Made by a program: the position numbers and the translations under genes
Shown: piece by piece, positions 38,621 through 47,409 of the stretch
How positions within the stretch are numbered: position 1 is the first letter of the stretch
Layout of the letters: every line of letters begins with the position of its first letter
The notes under the pieces: generated by a model
What the model was told of the DNA's origin: nothing
What the model saw: the letters and a program-made list of their open reading frames with translations, nothing else
The model's database searches: none
Origin: Luteibacter rhizovicinus
GTDB taxonomy: Bacteria > Pseudomonadota > Gammaproteobacteria > Xanthomonadales > Rhodanobacteraceae
Reading direction: 5' to 3'
Assembly (NCBI RefSeq): GCF_004342265.1
Contig: NZ_SMCS01000010.1
Coordinates: 1-64,000 of the forward strand
Length of the DNA: 64,000 nt

Positions 38621-40621
38621 ATGACCCTCCGCCGCAAACTCCTCCTCGTCGCCCTCTGCACGCTGGCTCTTCCGGTCGCCGGCTGGCTCTACGTGCGGCA
38701 AATGGAAACGTTGCTACGCGAAGGCCAGGCCCAGGCGCTGGTCGCCTCCGCCCGCGCGCTGGCACGCAGCCTCGTTGTCGTCGACGCCCCGCTACCGCCG
38801 GGCGGACCCGCCTGGTACGTCCAGCACGCCAGCGTCCCCATCACGGTCGACGGCTACGCCGACGACTGGGCGTCGCTCACGCCGTGGTCGCAGCCGGCCG
38901 GCAAGAACGGCAAGGTCCTGCTGGCCGAAGACGAGCATTGGCTCTACCTCTACATCGACGTGCGCGCCACGCGCCGGCATCGCTCGGACGCCGACGAGCG
39001 GCTGGCGCTGAACGCCGATCACATCATCCTGTCCGTCGCCAGCAGCGACGAGGCGCAGCGCTATCTCATCGCCAGCGCCGCGCCCGGCGCCACGACCGCC
39101 ATCGCTCTCGACCCCGCCATGGGCATCCTGCCGGACCGCATCAACGCGCAATGGCAGGAGGACGGCAGCGGTTTCCGCGTCGAACTGCGCCTGCCGCGCG
39201 GTCTTGCCATCGAAAAGCTCGGCGTCGGCGTACACATGCCGGGCGACGGCGGCGATCCGCAGTCCGCCGATACACGTCCGCTGCTGGCCTTCTCGCCGTC
39301 CTTGTCGAAGGAACTCGCACTGCTGGCGCCCGACGGCGTGCGCGTACGCGTCCTCACGCCGCAGGCGTGGCTGCTGGCGCAGAGCGGACGACTGGATCTG
39401 CCCGACCTCCCGGCCACCGAACGCCCCGGCTGGTTTGCCTCGCTGGTGTATCGCTCGCTGTTGGCCACCCGGTTGGACGAAGAGGGCGGATGGGCCGACG
39501 ATGCGCCTCGCGTCGATCTGCCCGAAGTGACCGAAGCGCTACACGGCAAGCCGGCCACTGCGTGGCGTGCGGGTGAATCGCGCGGCAGCGTGGTCCTCGC
39601 GGCCGCAATGCCGATCGAAGTAAAGGGAGAGTCGCGTGGCGTCGTCCTGCTCGAACAACCGAGCCGCGCCGTGCCGCTGCTCGCCAATCGCGCGCTGTTC
39701 GGCCTGTTGCTGACCAGTTTCGCCGTCCTGCTGATCGCCGGCGGCGTTCTGCTGCTGTTCGCCACGCGCCTGACGATCCGGCTGCGCCGTCTGCGCAACG
39801 CCGCCGAACGCGCACAAGACAACGACGGCAAGCTGGACGGTCCTTTCCCGCTGATCGATGCCGAAGACGAACTGGGCGATCTGGCCCGCAGCTTCGCGCG
39901 GCTGTTCGATGTGGTCGGCAGTTACACCGACTACCTGCGCACGCTGGCATCCAAACTTTCCCACGAACTCAATACGCCGCTGGCCATCGTGAAGTCGTCG
40001 CTGGACAACCTCGATCACGCCGGCCTGCCGCCCGAGGCGCAGCCGTATCTGCTGCGCGCCCGCGACGGCGTCGCCCGACTCGGCGCCCTGGTCCGCGCCA
40101 TGAGCGAAGCCAGCCGCATGGAACGCGCCATCGCCTCCGCCGAGGCGGAAGACGTGAACATGGCCGACATCGTGCGCGGCTGCGCCGAGGGCTACCGCTC
40201 GGTAGCCGGTGCCCGCCACATCGAATGCATCCTGCCGCCGGGGCCGGTATCCATGCATGTCTCGCCCGAGCTCATAGCGCAGGCACTCGACAAGCTGTTC
40301 GACAACGCACTCTCGTTCACCCCGGCCGACGGCTGGCTCCGTATCGCCCTGAAGCCGACCACGGACGGGGCGGATATCGAACTGGCCAATCAGGGGCCAT
40401 CCCTGCCCACTGCCATGCAGGGCCGGCTCTTCGATTCCCTGGTCAGCCTGCGCGACAAAGCCACCCCCGGCGACGCGCCGCATCTGGGCCTGGGCCTTTA
40501 CGTGGTTCGCCTCGTCGCCGAACGGCACCAGGGCAGCGCCAGCGCGCGAAATCTCGAGGACGGGTCCGGCGTCGTGTTTACGCTGCACCTGCGCGGGTTG
40601 CCGAGGCAGAGGCTGGGATAG
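38621..40621 (+). CDS. Sensor histidine kinase (dedicated sortase system type)
   Basis: A 666-residue membrane sensor kinase. TM1 is at about residues 7-25. The large periplasmic domain (about 26-360) begins with a CBM9-like module (VDGYADDWASL near 75). TM2 is at about 362-386, followed by HAMP-like, HisKA (phospho-acceptor His about 448 in SHELNTPLAIV) and HATPase regions (N box, HLGLGLYVVR). The carbohydrate-binding-like sensor and the neighbouring regulator resemble TIGR03785, the kinase of the proteobacterial dedicated sortase system. No sortase is seen in this window. Confidence 0.78.
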   Translation: MTLRRKLLLVALCTLALPVAGWLYVRQMETLLREGQAQALVASARALARSLVVVDAPLPPGGPAWYVQHASVPITVDGYADDWASLTPWSQPAGKNGKVLLAEDEHWLYLYIDVRATRRHRSDADERLALNADHIILSVASSDEAQRYLIASAAPGATTAIALDPAMGILPDRINAQWQEDGSGFRVELRLPRGLAIEKLGVGVHMPGDGGDPQSADTRPLLAFSPSLSKELALLAPDGVRVRVLTPQAWLLAQSGRLDLPDLPATERPGWFASLVYRSLLATRLDEEGGWADDAPRVDLPEVTEALHGKPATAWRAGESRGSVVLAAAMPIEVKGESRGVVLLEQPSRAVPLLANRALFGLLLTSFAVLLIAGGVLLLFATRLTIRLRRLRNAAERAQDNDGKLDGPFPLIDAEDELGDLARSFARLFDVVGSYTDYLRTLASKLSHELNTPLAIVKSSLDNLDHAGLPPEAQPYLLRARDGVARLGALVRAMSEASRMERAIASAEAEDVNMADIVRGCAEGYRSVAGARHIECILPPGPVSMHVSPELIAQALDKLFDNALSFTPADGWLRIALKPTTDGADIELANQGPSLPTAMQGRLFDSLVSLRDKATPGDAPHLGLGLYVVRLVAERHQGSASARNLEDGSGVVFTLHLRGLPRQRLG

Positions 40622-40684
40622 ATCCCCAAAATTCGCCGCCCGCCCCCTACAATCCAAGACCCACCTGCCATCCGAACGCCCCCC

Positions 40685-42160
40685 ATGCTGTCCCGAACCG
40701 AATTCGACGCGCTGGCTGCCCAGGGCAATACGCGCATTCCGCTGGTGCGCGAGGTCTTCTCCGATCTCGACACGCCACTGTCGGTGTACCTGAAACTGGC
40801 CGATGGCCCGTACACCTTCCTGTTCGAATCGGTCGAAGGCGGCGCCACCTGGGGACGCTATTCCATCATCGGCCTGCCCGCGCGACGGGTATATCGCCTG
40901 CGCGGTCACGAGCTGGAAGTGGAGGAAAGTGGCGAAGTCGTCGAGCGGCGTCATCTCGAAGATCCGCTGGGTGAGATCGAAACGCTGCGCAAGCAGTACG
41001 AAGTGCCGAAGCTGCCGGGTCTGCCGGACTTCACGGGCGGCCTGGTCGGCTACTTCGGTTTCGAGACGATCGGGTACATCGAAAAGCGGCTGGCGCAGTG
41101 GGACAAGCGCGACGAACTCGGCACCCCCGATGTCCTGTTGATGCTGGCCGAGGAAGTCGCCGTTTTCGACAACCTCAAGGGCCGCCTGTATCTCATCGTG
41201 CATGCCGATCCATCGCGGCCGCAGGCCTACGCCGAAGCATCGCGACGTCTCGACGCGCTGGCGTTCCGCCTGCGCCAGAGCGGCGCATCGTACCCGCAGA
41301 TGCTGCAACCGGCCGTGCTCGACGAAGCCGACTTCAAGTCCTCGTTTACCCGCGAGGAATACGAAGCCATGGTCCGCACGGCGCAGGAATACATCCGCGC
41401 CGGCGACATCTTTCAGGTCGTACCCTCGCAACGTCTGAGCGTCGGCTTCCATGCGCGTCCGGTGGACGTCTATCGCGCCTTGCGCGCGATGAATCCCTCG
41501 CCTTACATGTTCTTCATCGACATCGGTACGACGCAGATCGTTGGTTCGTCGCCCGAAATCCTCGTGCGGCTGAAGGACGGTCGCGTCGTCCTGCGCCCCA
41601 TCGCCGGCACGCGCAAGCGCGGCGCCGACGAAGCCGAGGACAATGCGCTCGAAGCCGAACTGCTGGCCGATCCGAAAGAGCGTGCCGAACACCTGATGCT
41701 GATCGACCTCGGTCGCAACGATGTCGGCCGCGTCAGCAAAACGGGTACGGTCGAGCTCGCCGAATCGTTCGTCGTCGAACGCTATTCGCATGTCATGCAT
41801 ATCGTGTCGCAGGTCGAAGGCGATATCCGCGACAACCTGTCGTACATGGACGTTATCAAAGCGACGTTCCCCGCCGGCACGGTCAGCGGCGCGCCGAAAA
41901 TCCGCGCGCTGGAAATCATCCAGGAACTGGAGCCCTTCAAGCGGAACATCTACGCGGGCGCCATCGGCTGGCTGAACTGGTGGGGCGACGCCGACACGGC
42001 CATCGCCATTCGCACCGCCGTTATCCAGGATGGCCGACTGCACGTGCAGGCCGGTGGCGGCATCGTGTACGACTCTGATCCCGCCGCCGAGTGGGAAGAG
42101 ACGATGAACAAGGGCAGGGCACTGTTCCGTGCGGTTGCGCAGGCGGCGAAAGGTCTATGA
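40685..42160 (+). CDS. trpE: Anthranilate synthase component I
   Basis: A 491-residue chorismate-utilising enzyme that makes anthranilate with the TrpG amidotransferase, the first step of tryptophan synthesis. The N-terminal feedback region has LFESVEGG (tryptophan-binding Ser). The catalytic part carries FQVVPSQR, PSPYMFF, GTRKRG and the signature FPAGTVSGAPKIRA. The length is normal. There is only a 63-bp leader, too short for a leader-peptide attenuator. No trpG or trpD is adjacent. It overlaps the next gene by 4 bp. Confidence 0.94.
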   Translation: MLSRTEFDALAAQGNTRIPLVREVFSDLDTPLSVYLKLADGPYTFLFESVEGGATWGRYSIIGLPARRVYRLRGHELEVEESGEVVERRHLEDPLGEIETLRKQYEVPKLPGLPDFTGGLVGYFGFETIGYIEKRLAQWDKRDELGTPDVLLMLAEEVAVFDNLKGRLYLIVHADPSRPQAYAEASRRLDALAFRLRQSGASYPQMLQPAVLDEADFKSSFTREEYEAMVRTAQEYIRAGDIFQVVPSQRLSVGFHARPVDVYRALRAMNPSPYMFFIDIGTTQIVGSSPEILVRLKDGRVVLRPIAGTRKRGADEAEDNALEAELLADPKERAEHLMLIDLGRNDVGRVSKTGTVELAESFVVERYSHVMHIVSQVEGDIRDNLSYMDVIKATFPAGTVSGAPKIRALEIIQELEPFKRNIYAGAIGWLNWWGDADTAIAIRTAVIQDGRLHVQAGGGIVYDSDPAAEWEETMNKGRALFRAVAQAAKGL

Positions 42161-42828
42161 AACGCCTGTCGACCGTAGCGGCACTCGCTACCATGCTTGC
42201 TGTCGGCACCGCCGATGCGCGCGGGCCACAGGAACCGTGGACCGACGACTTCGATTCGCGCGTCCAGGCGCTGGCGCTGCTGGAATCGCTCAATGCCGAC
42301 CTGCTCAGCCATGCCAGCGCCACGTTGACGCTGGAGCGCTGGTGCGGCGACCACCGTATGGCCGATACGCCGAAGATCGTCGCCAACCGCGTGCAGGGTG
42401 CCGATAAGGCGTTACCCGAAGGCGCGCGCGCCGAACTGGGCATCGGTGCCGACGAACCCGTGCGGTACCGGCGTGTGCAGCTCGCCTGCGGCGGCCATGT
42501 GCTGTCCGAAGCCGACAACTGGTACGTCCCGTCGCGTCTTACGCCGGAGATGAACCGCATTCTCGACACTACCGATCAGCCTTTCGGCAAAGTGGTGCAG
42601 GCGCTTGGTTTCCGCCGGCAGACCAAGAGTGCCGACCTGTTGTGGTCGCCATTGCCCAAGGGCTGGGAAAACGGCGCGATATTGCCTCCGTCGAAGAAGA
42701 CGCTGTTGATCATTCCGCACGAAGTACTCCAGCACCGCGCCGTCCTCTATACCGCCGAAAACCAACCCTTCAGCCTGGTAGTGGAAACCTACACGGCCGA
42801 AGTGCTGACCTTTCCGCGCAGCCGGTAA
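42157..42828 (+). CDS. Exported chorismate lyase-like (UbiC-fold) protein
   Basis: A 223-residue protein starting in the trpE stop (ATGA). Residues 1-22 look like a signal peptide (VAALATMLAVGTADA). The rest follows the UbiC/UTRA fold pattern: LTLERWCGDHRMADTPKIVANRV, then RYRRVQLACGGHVLSEADNWYVP and, near the end, VLQHRAVLYTAENQPFSLVVETY, with the Arg, Gly and Glu positions that bind 4-hydroxybenzoate in UbiC at least partly kept. Export would separate it from cytoplasmic chorismate, so it may instead bind another aromatic ligand. Confidence 0.55.
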   Translation: MKRLSTVAALATMLAVGTADARGPQEPWTDDFDSRVQALALLESLNADLLSHASATLTLERWCGDHRMADTPKIVANRVQGADKALPEGARAELGIGADEPVRYRRVQLACGGHVLSEADNWYVPSRLTPEMNRILDTTDQPFGKVVQALGFRRQTKSADLLWSPLPKGWENGAILPPSKKTLLIIPHEVLQHRAVLYTAENQPFSLVVETYTAEVLTFPRSR

Positions 42829-42845
42829 GAGCTCACAGCCTAGCC

Positions 42846-42880
42846 TGCTCTCTGCTCTCTGCTCTCTGCTCTCTGCTCTC
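42846..42880. repeat. Five exact tandem copies of tgctctc
   Basis: A 35-bp pyrimidine-rich simple repeat (7-bp unit, five copies) immediately before a REP element and 17 bp after the chorismate lyase-like stop codon. Copy number is likely to vary between strains by slippage. It is not inside a gene. Confidence 0.9.
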
Positions 42881-42887
42881 TAGCTTT

Positions 42888-43027
42888 CTGTGGGAGCGCG
42901 CCTGCGCGCGAAAGCCAACGGAGCGAAGACGCCGTGGCTCACATCGCGAGCCCGGACTTCCGGCTACGAGTGTTGTGCATCGCATCGCTGCTCCGTTGGC
43001 TTTCGCGCGCAGGCGCGCTCCCACAGA
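42888..43027. repeat. Composite REP/BIME element (GTGG family)
   Basis: Direct arm ctgtgggagcgcgcctgcgc onward, centre with catcgcgagcccg, and inverse arm ending ctcccacag. Besides the heptamer repeat and this element, the 326-bp gap 42829-43154 contains only about 125 bp with a ggaggaggg ribosome binding site at its end. Confidence 0.87.
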
Positions 43028-43154
43028 AAGCTCAGAGAGAGGGCCACGGCAAACGAGGGTTTGCCAATGTACGAGGCATACCCCATCCAGCCGAGTTGAC
43101 CCCACCCCCCGCCTGGGAGGAACCTGCCAGCGCAGGGTGCGGAGGAGGGCACAT

Positions 43155-43649
43155 ATGGCAAGCACGCCATCCCGCGGGTACGCCGCGGTCGACAACCTGG
43201 GCAAGCTACGGGCGATGGCGGAGTTCCTCACCATCGGTCCGGGCGCCGATACACCCGTGCGCAGCATCGACGGCGCTATCGGCGCGGCCACGCGCTGGGT
43301 CGAACTATCCGATACGCACCAGGCCGAAGCCATGTGGCAGGCCGCCGACGACATGATGCGTCAGCTCGTACCGCTTGCCGACTGGGTTCGCTACCTCATC
43401 GGCGTGCGCGCGCAACTGGGCAGACTCCGCTCGCGCGACTGGTTCGAAATCGTCCGCGTGTGCAACCCCAATGGGCTGCCCGCCGGCGATTATCTCAACG
43501 TCGTCTTCCACGCCAGCTATCGGCAGGGCGCGGTCTACGAAACGATCTCGCTGGCACCCACGCCGGCCGGCTGGTCGCCCGTCGGCTACGTCATCCGCCC
43601 GGTGCAGCCGGACACCATGGGCTACAACGCCTCGTCCAACGCCATATAG
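43155..43649 (+). CDS. DUF4019-like protein
   Basis: A 164-residue protein with no clear signal peptide at this start. Residues about 50-155 fit the DUF4019 pattern: a conserved Trp near the start, RAQLGRLRSRDWFEIVRV, GDYLNVVFHASYRQGAVYETISL and a final W-x-PVGYVI. The family's function is unknown. ATG 43155 follows a strong ggaggaggg. The last 28 bp overlap the convergent hydrolase gene tail to tail. Confidence 0.65.
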   Translation: MASTPSRGYAAVDNLGKLRAMAEFLTIGPGADTPVRSIDGAIGAATRWVELSDTHQAEAMWQAADDMMRQLVPLADWVRYLIGVRAQLGRLRSRDWFEIVRVCNPNGLPAGDYLNVVFHASYRQGAVYETISLAPTPAGWSPVGYVIRPVQPDTMGYNASSNAI

Positions 43650-44617
43650 AAACGCTCCGGCGCTTCCAGCATCGGCGAATGGCCAAGTCCTTCGAGCGGA
43701 ATCAACTTCGCCCCCGGAATACGCGACGCGGCCTCCTTGCCCAGCGCGGGATAGTCGCCAAGCTTCGCCGCCACATCGGCTGGCGCCAGATCCCTGCCGA
43801 CGGCTGTACGATCGCGCTGCCCGATGATCAGCACCGTTGGCACGCGGATATCGGGGAATTCGTAAACCACCGGCTGCGTAAATACCATGTCGTACGTCAG
43901 CGCACCGGCCCATGCGGCCGTCTCGCGCCCGCCGCCCTCGTACATGCCCGCCTGCAGCGCTACCCAGCGGCTGTACTCAGGCCTCCAGTTCCCGCCGTAG
44001 TAACTCTTCAGCTGATAGGCCTTGATGCTCGCGAAACTGGTTTTCAGTTCGTTCGCATACCAGTCGTCCACGCTGCGCCAGGGCACGCCCTTCGCCTTCC
44101 AGTCTTCCAGCCCGATCGGGTCTACCAGTACGAGCTTCTCGACACCTTGCGGGAACATCAGCGCGTATCGCGCCCCGATCATGCCGCCCATCGAGTGAGC
44201 GATCATCGTCACTTTGTCCGCTCCCAGACTCGCCAGTAGCGCGTGCGTATTCGCGGCAAGCTGGTGGATGCTGTACTGATAACCGCGCGGTTTGGACGAT
44301 TTGCAGAAGCCAATCTGATCCGGCACCACGACGCGATAGCCCTTGTCACGCAGCCGTTCGGCTGTCGCCGTCCAATACGGCGCGCAGAAATTCTTCCCAT
44401 GCAGCAATACGGCGGTGCGCCCGTTCGGGTGCGCGGGTTTCAGATCCATATACGCCATCTGCAATGTCTGCCCCTGGCTATGCACCTCGAAGAACTGCGC
44501 GGGGTAGGGATAGTCGTACTTCTCCAGCCGAGCGCCGAGCGCGGTGATGCTGGGTGCATCGTCGGCGAAAGCGGGGCAGGCGAGGAGCAGGGAGGTGGCG
44601 AGAAGAAGGCGGCGCAT
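43622..44617 (-). CDS. Exported alpha/beta hydrolase
   Basis: A 331-residue alpha/beta hydrolase with a signal peptide (about 1-19, ending ACPAFA). The HGKNF oxyanion segment, nucleophile elbow AHSMGGM (Ser about 155), catalytic Asp near IGQRD and His in GLGHSP are visible. It resembles the haloalkane dehalogenase/esterase branch; the substrate is unknown. The start at 44617 begins the signal peptide; an in-frame Met 16 codons upstream is less likely. It overlaps the DUF4019-like gene by 28 bp. Confidence 0.78.
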   Translation of the reverse strand: MRRLLLATSLLLACPAFADDAPSITALGARLEKYDYPYPAQFFEVHSQGQTLQMAYMDLKPAHPNGRTAVLLHGKNFCAPYWTATAERLRDKGYRVVVPDQIGFCKSSKPRGYQYSIHQLAANTHALLASLGADKVTMIAHSMGGMIGARYALMFPQGVEKLVLVDPIGLEDWKAKGVPWRSVDDWYANELKTSFASIKAYQLKSYYGGNWRPEYSRWVALQAGMYEGGGRETAAWAGALTYDMVFTQPVVYEFPDIRVPTVLIIGQRDRTAVGRDLAPADVAAKLGDYPALGKEAASRIPGAKLIPLEGLGHSPMLEAPERFYMALDEAL

Positions 44618-44695
44618 GACGTGTTCTCCAGCGAAAGCCCACAGCCTACTGCGGGTGAGAGTCAACGGAGCGCGATGCGTATGAGCTGACCTGTT

Positions 44696-44834
44696 GTGGG
44701 AGCGCGCCTGCGCGCGAAAGCCAACGGAGCGAAGATGCCATGCGTGACATTCGCAGCCCGAAGCGCGGGCTCGCGAAGGGGCTCATCCCGCTTCCCCGCC
44801 CTGCTGGCTTTCGCGCGCAGGCACGCTCCCACAG
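44696..44834. repeat. Composite REP/BIME element (GTGG family)
   Basis: Direct arm tgtgggagcgcgcctgcgcg, centre with gcagcccg paired to cgggctcgcg, and a slightly degenerate inverse arm (gctggctttcgcgcgcaggc, then acgctcccacag). A partial foot, gtcaacggagcgcgatgcg, lies just before it. The 323-bp gap 44618-44940 otherwise ends in an aggagg ribosome binding site for the next gene. Confidence 0.82.
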
Positions 44835-44940
44835 AAAGCAAATCGTGGACGATTCGCACAGAAAATCGCGGCACAACCTCACGTATTTTCGATGCGATAA
44901 TCGCGCCCCGTCGGCACGCCATCAGGAGGACAACGCCCCG

Positions 44941-45282
44941 ATGAATACCTCAAGCGAATACACCCGCCCACCCATGACGCGCGGCGTCGATCCGCAGCGC
45001 ATGAACTGGCTCTGGCAACTGGTGTTGCAGTCGACGCACCTCGACCCGCAGCGCGTACGCGAAGCACTGAACGCGGTTGGCATTCCTGCGACCGACGCGC
45101 GCATCGAAAGCTGGTCGGTCCCCGATCGCGCCGACAATTATTTCCCGCTGACTCTTGCAGAGATGGAGCGCAATCTCCGCGCGCTGGTAGCGCTGGAAAT
45201 CGCCGAAGCCCGCCGTGCGGCATCGGCATCGGACGAATCGCCCCGCGATTCGTCCGACCAGCGCTTAACCGATCAGGCGTAG
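44941..45282 (+). CDS. Hypothetical protein, possibly DUF1456-like
   Basis: A 113-residue soluble protein. Residues about 20-80 form a helical region (MNWLWQLVLQSTHLD, then VREALNAVGIPATDARIESW and MERNLRALVALEI) that weakly recalls one repeat of the DUF1456/YehS family. The C terminus is charged and low-complexity. An aggagg sits 9-10 bp before ATG 44941. The end overlaps the convergent aminopeptidase gene by 10 bp. The assignment to a family is weak. Confidence 0.5.
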   Translation: MNTSSEYTRPPMTRGVDPQRMNWLWQLVLQSTHLDPQRVREALNAVGIPATDARIESWSVPDRADNYFPLTLAEMERNLRALVALEIAEARRAASASDESPRDSSDQRLTDQA

Positions 45283-46649
45283 CGCTCGGACAGGAACCGG
45301 AAGAACGCGCGCAGACCCTGCGCTTCGCCGCCACGCGGATGACCCGGCCGGTCGCTGTCGTTCCACGAATACGTGTCCAGGTGCATCCAGTCGACGTTGT
45401 CCGGCACGAAACGCTCGAGATAGAGCGCGGCCGTCACAGCGCCGGCATGGCGCGACGGTCCCGCATTCGCGAAGTCGGCGATAGACGACTCCAGCATGCG
45501 GCGATACGGACGCCACAGCGGCAAGCGCCATAACGGATCGGCCACGAGGTTGCCCGCGGCGATAACCTCGTTCGCCAACCCGTCGCGATTGGTGAACAGT
45601 GCGGGCAGCTCGGGTCCCAGCGCGACACGTGCGGCGCCCGTCAGCGTGGCGAAGTCCACGATCAGATCGGGCTCCTGTTCGGCGGCGTAGGTCAGCGCGT
45701 CGCACAGCACCAGTCGGCCTTCGGCATCCGTATTGTCGATCTCGACCGAATAGCCGGCGCGCGTCACGACGACTTCGCCGGGACGCATGGCATTGCCGGC
45801 AACAGCGTTTTCCACGGCGGGGACCAGCAGCGTCAGACGCACCGGCAGCTTCGCCTGCATGATCAGGCCGGCGAGCGCGATGGCATGCGCGGCGCCGCCC
45901 ATGTCCTTCTTCATCCAGCGCATACCGTCGGCCGGTTTCAGGTCGAGGCCGCCCGTATCGAAGCACACGCCCTTGCCGATGATGATCAGTTTCGGATGCG
46001 TTGCCTTGCCCCAGGTCAGTTCGATCAGGCGTGGCGGTCGATGACTTGCGCGGCCCACGGCATGAATCGTCGGAAAGTTCTCTGCCAGCAACTCATCGCC
46101 GACCCACTCGCGGAATGTCGCCTTGTGCGCGATCGCGTGCGCCTTCACCGCGGCAGCCAGATGCTCCGGCCCCATATCTTCGGTGGGCGTATTCACCAGA
46201 TCGCGCACCTGCGCGGTGGCATCGATCAGGGGCGCGAGTGTCTTCAGCGTTGCGCCGTCCACCGTCAGCTGCGCCGGCGCACGCGGTGCCTTGCGATAGC
46301 GGTCGAAGCCGTAGGCGCCAAGTGCCCAGCCCAGGGCGGCCAGCAGTCGATCGTCGACGACGCCCTCGTCCGCCAGCTCGTAGCTGCCGACCGGAAGTCG
46401 ATAGGGCAGGCCGGCGATGGCCGATAGCGGATCGGCGCGATCCACGGCGACCAGCACGCGGGCGAGGCCGCCCTTCGCATCCGGTAGCAGCGCGACGTTG
46501 CCCACGGTCGGACGGAATCCGATGGTTTCCAGCCATTGTTTCTGCGTCGCATCCAGCCGCCCTTCGGTGGCGGGCATGCCGGCCGTATCGACGGTTTCGA
46601 CAGGAATAAAGGCATGCTTCCCGGATTTACGTTCGATCAGCGACGACAT
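45273..46649 (-). CDS. Leucyl aminopeptidase family (M17) metallopeptidase
   Basis: A 458-residue cytoplasmic two-metal aminopeptidase. The signature NTDAEGRLVL carries metal ligands. IIGKGVCFDTGGLDLKP and MKKDMGGAA carry the catalytic Lys and metal-binding Asp residues, and the second conserved Arg is in EGR. It resembles the PepA/YpdE-like subgroup with a short N-terminal domain. The start at 46649 has ggagg at a proper distance; the frame is open upstream into the HAD gene. Confidence 0.88.
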   Translation of the reverse strand: MSSLIERKSGKHAFIPVETVDTAGMPATEGRLDATQKQWLETIGFRPTVGNVALLPDAKGGLARVLVAVDRADPLSAIAGLPYRLPVGSYELADEGVVDDRLLAALGWALGAYGFDRYRKAPRAPAQLTVDGATLKTLAPLIDATAQVRDLVNTPTEDMGPEHLAAAVKAHAIAHKATFREWVGDELLAENFPTIHAVGRASHRPPRLIELTWGKATHPKLIIIGKGVCFDTGGLDLKPADGMRWMKKDMGGAAHAIALAGLIMQAKLPVRLTLLVPAVENAVAGNAMRPGEVVVTRAGYSVEIDNTDAEGRLVLCDALTYAAEQEPDLIVDFATLTGAARVALGPELPALFTNRDGLANEVIAAGNLVADPLWRLPLWRPYRRMLESSIADFANAGPSRHAGAVTAALYLERFVPDNVDWMHLDTYSWNDSDRPGHPRGGEAQGLRAFFRFLSERYA

Positions 46650-46675
46650 GTGGCCTCCAGATGCCTGCGGTGCGC

Positions 46676-47401
46676 TCACCGCGCGTTGGGATGAGTGTGG
46701 ATGGACGGATCCGACGCACGCAACGCGTCCAGCCAGTCGGCCAGTGCGGTCATGTCGGTGAATTCGAGATCGGGCGCGGGACCGTGCGACCAGCGTTCGC
46801 CCGTGCGATTGAGCCAGGCCGTCGCCAGTCCCGCTTCGCGGGCACCGACCACGTCCAGCAGCGGGTCGTCGCCGACATGCAGGATGTGCTGGGGCGCGAT
46901 ACCGAGACGTTCGGCCGCGGCGCGGAAAATCTGCGGATGCGGCTTGGCCACGCCTTCGCCGCTGGCGCTCAGGCGCTCGCGAAAGAAATGGTCCAGGCCG
47001 ATGACTTCGAGATCCGCATTGCCGTTGCTGATGCTGGCGATCGGCAGATGCGCCGCGATGCGTTCCAGCGCGGCAAGCGAATCGGGATAAAGCTCCACGC
47101 GGTTGCGCGCGGCGAAATAGATCGACCACAGCTCGTCGACCGGCGCATCGTCGATGCCGCAGGCCGCGAACGCGTGCCGGATGGTCAGGCGACGCTGCTC
47201 GCTGAAGTCGTGGGAAAGATGGGTGTTTTCCAGCGCGATGCGATCGCGCAGTTCGCGCATGGCCTCGATGGGCCATGCCGTCGCCACCGTGGGATGGTGT
47301 TCGCGCAGCCAGGCATCCACGCAGCGCTCGGCCTCGATCAGGGCGGGCAGAACCGGCCAAAGGGTGTCATCGAGGTCGAGCGATACCGCGTGGATTTGCA
47401 T
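46676..47401 (-). CDS. HAD-superfamily hydrolase (subfamily IA)
   Basis: A 241-residue phosphatase-like protein. Motif I DLDDTLW (residues 9-15) carries the nucleophile Asp, motif II is SISNGN, motif III the Lys in AKPHPQIF, and motif IV GDDPLLDVVGA. The helical cap between motifs I and II places it in class IA. The substrate is unknown; related proteins include flavin mononucleotide phosphatases (YigB). It is 27 bp upstream of the aminopeptidase gene on the same strand. Confidence 0.83.
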   Translation of the reverse strand: MQIHAVSLDLDDTLWPVLPALIEAERCVDAWLREHHPTVATAWPIEAMRELRDRIALENTHLSHDFSEQRRLTIRHAFAACGIDDAPVDELWSIYFAARNRVELYPDSLAALERIAAHLPIASISNGNADLEVIGLDHFFRERLSASGEGVAKPHPQIFRAAAERLGIAPQHILHVGDDPLLDVVGAREAGLATAWLNRTGERWSHGPAPDLEFTDMTALADWLDALRASDPSIHTHPNAR

Positions 47402-47409
47402 CGATGGGC

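Noticed and set aside
40622-40684. trp leader-peptide attenuator
   Set aside because: Only 63 bp precede trpE, with no Trp-codon leader frame or terminator/antiterminator pair.
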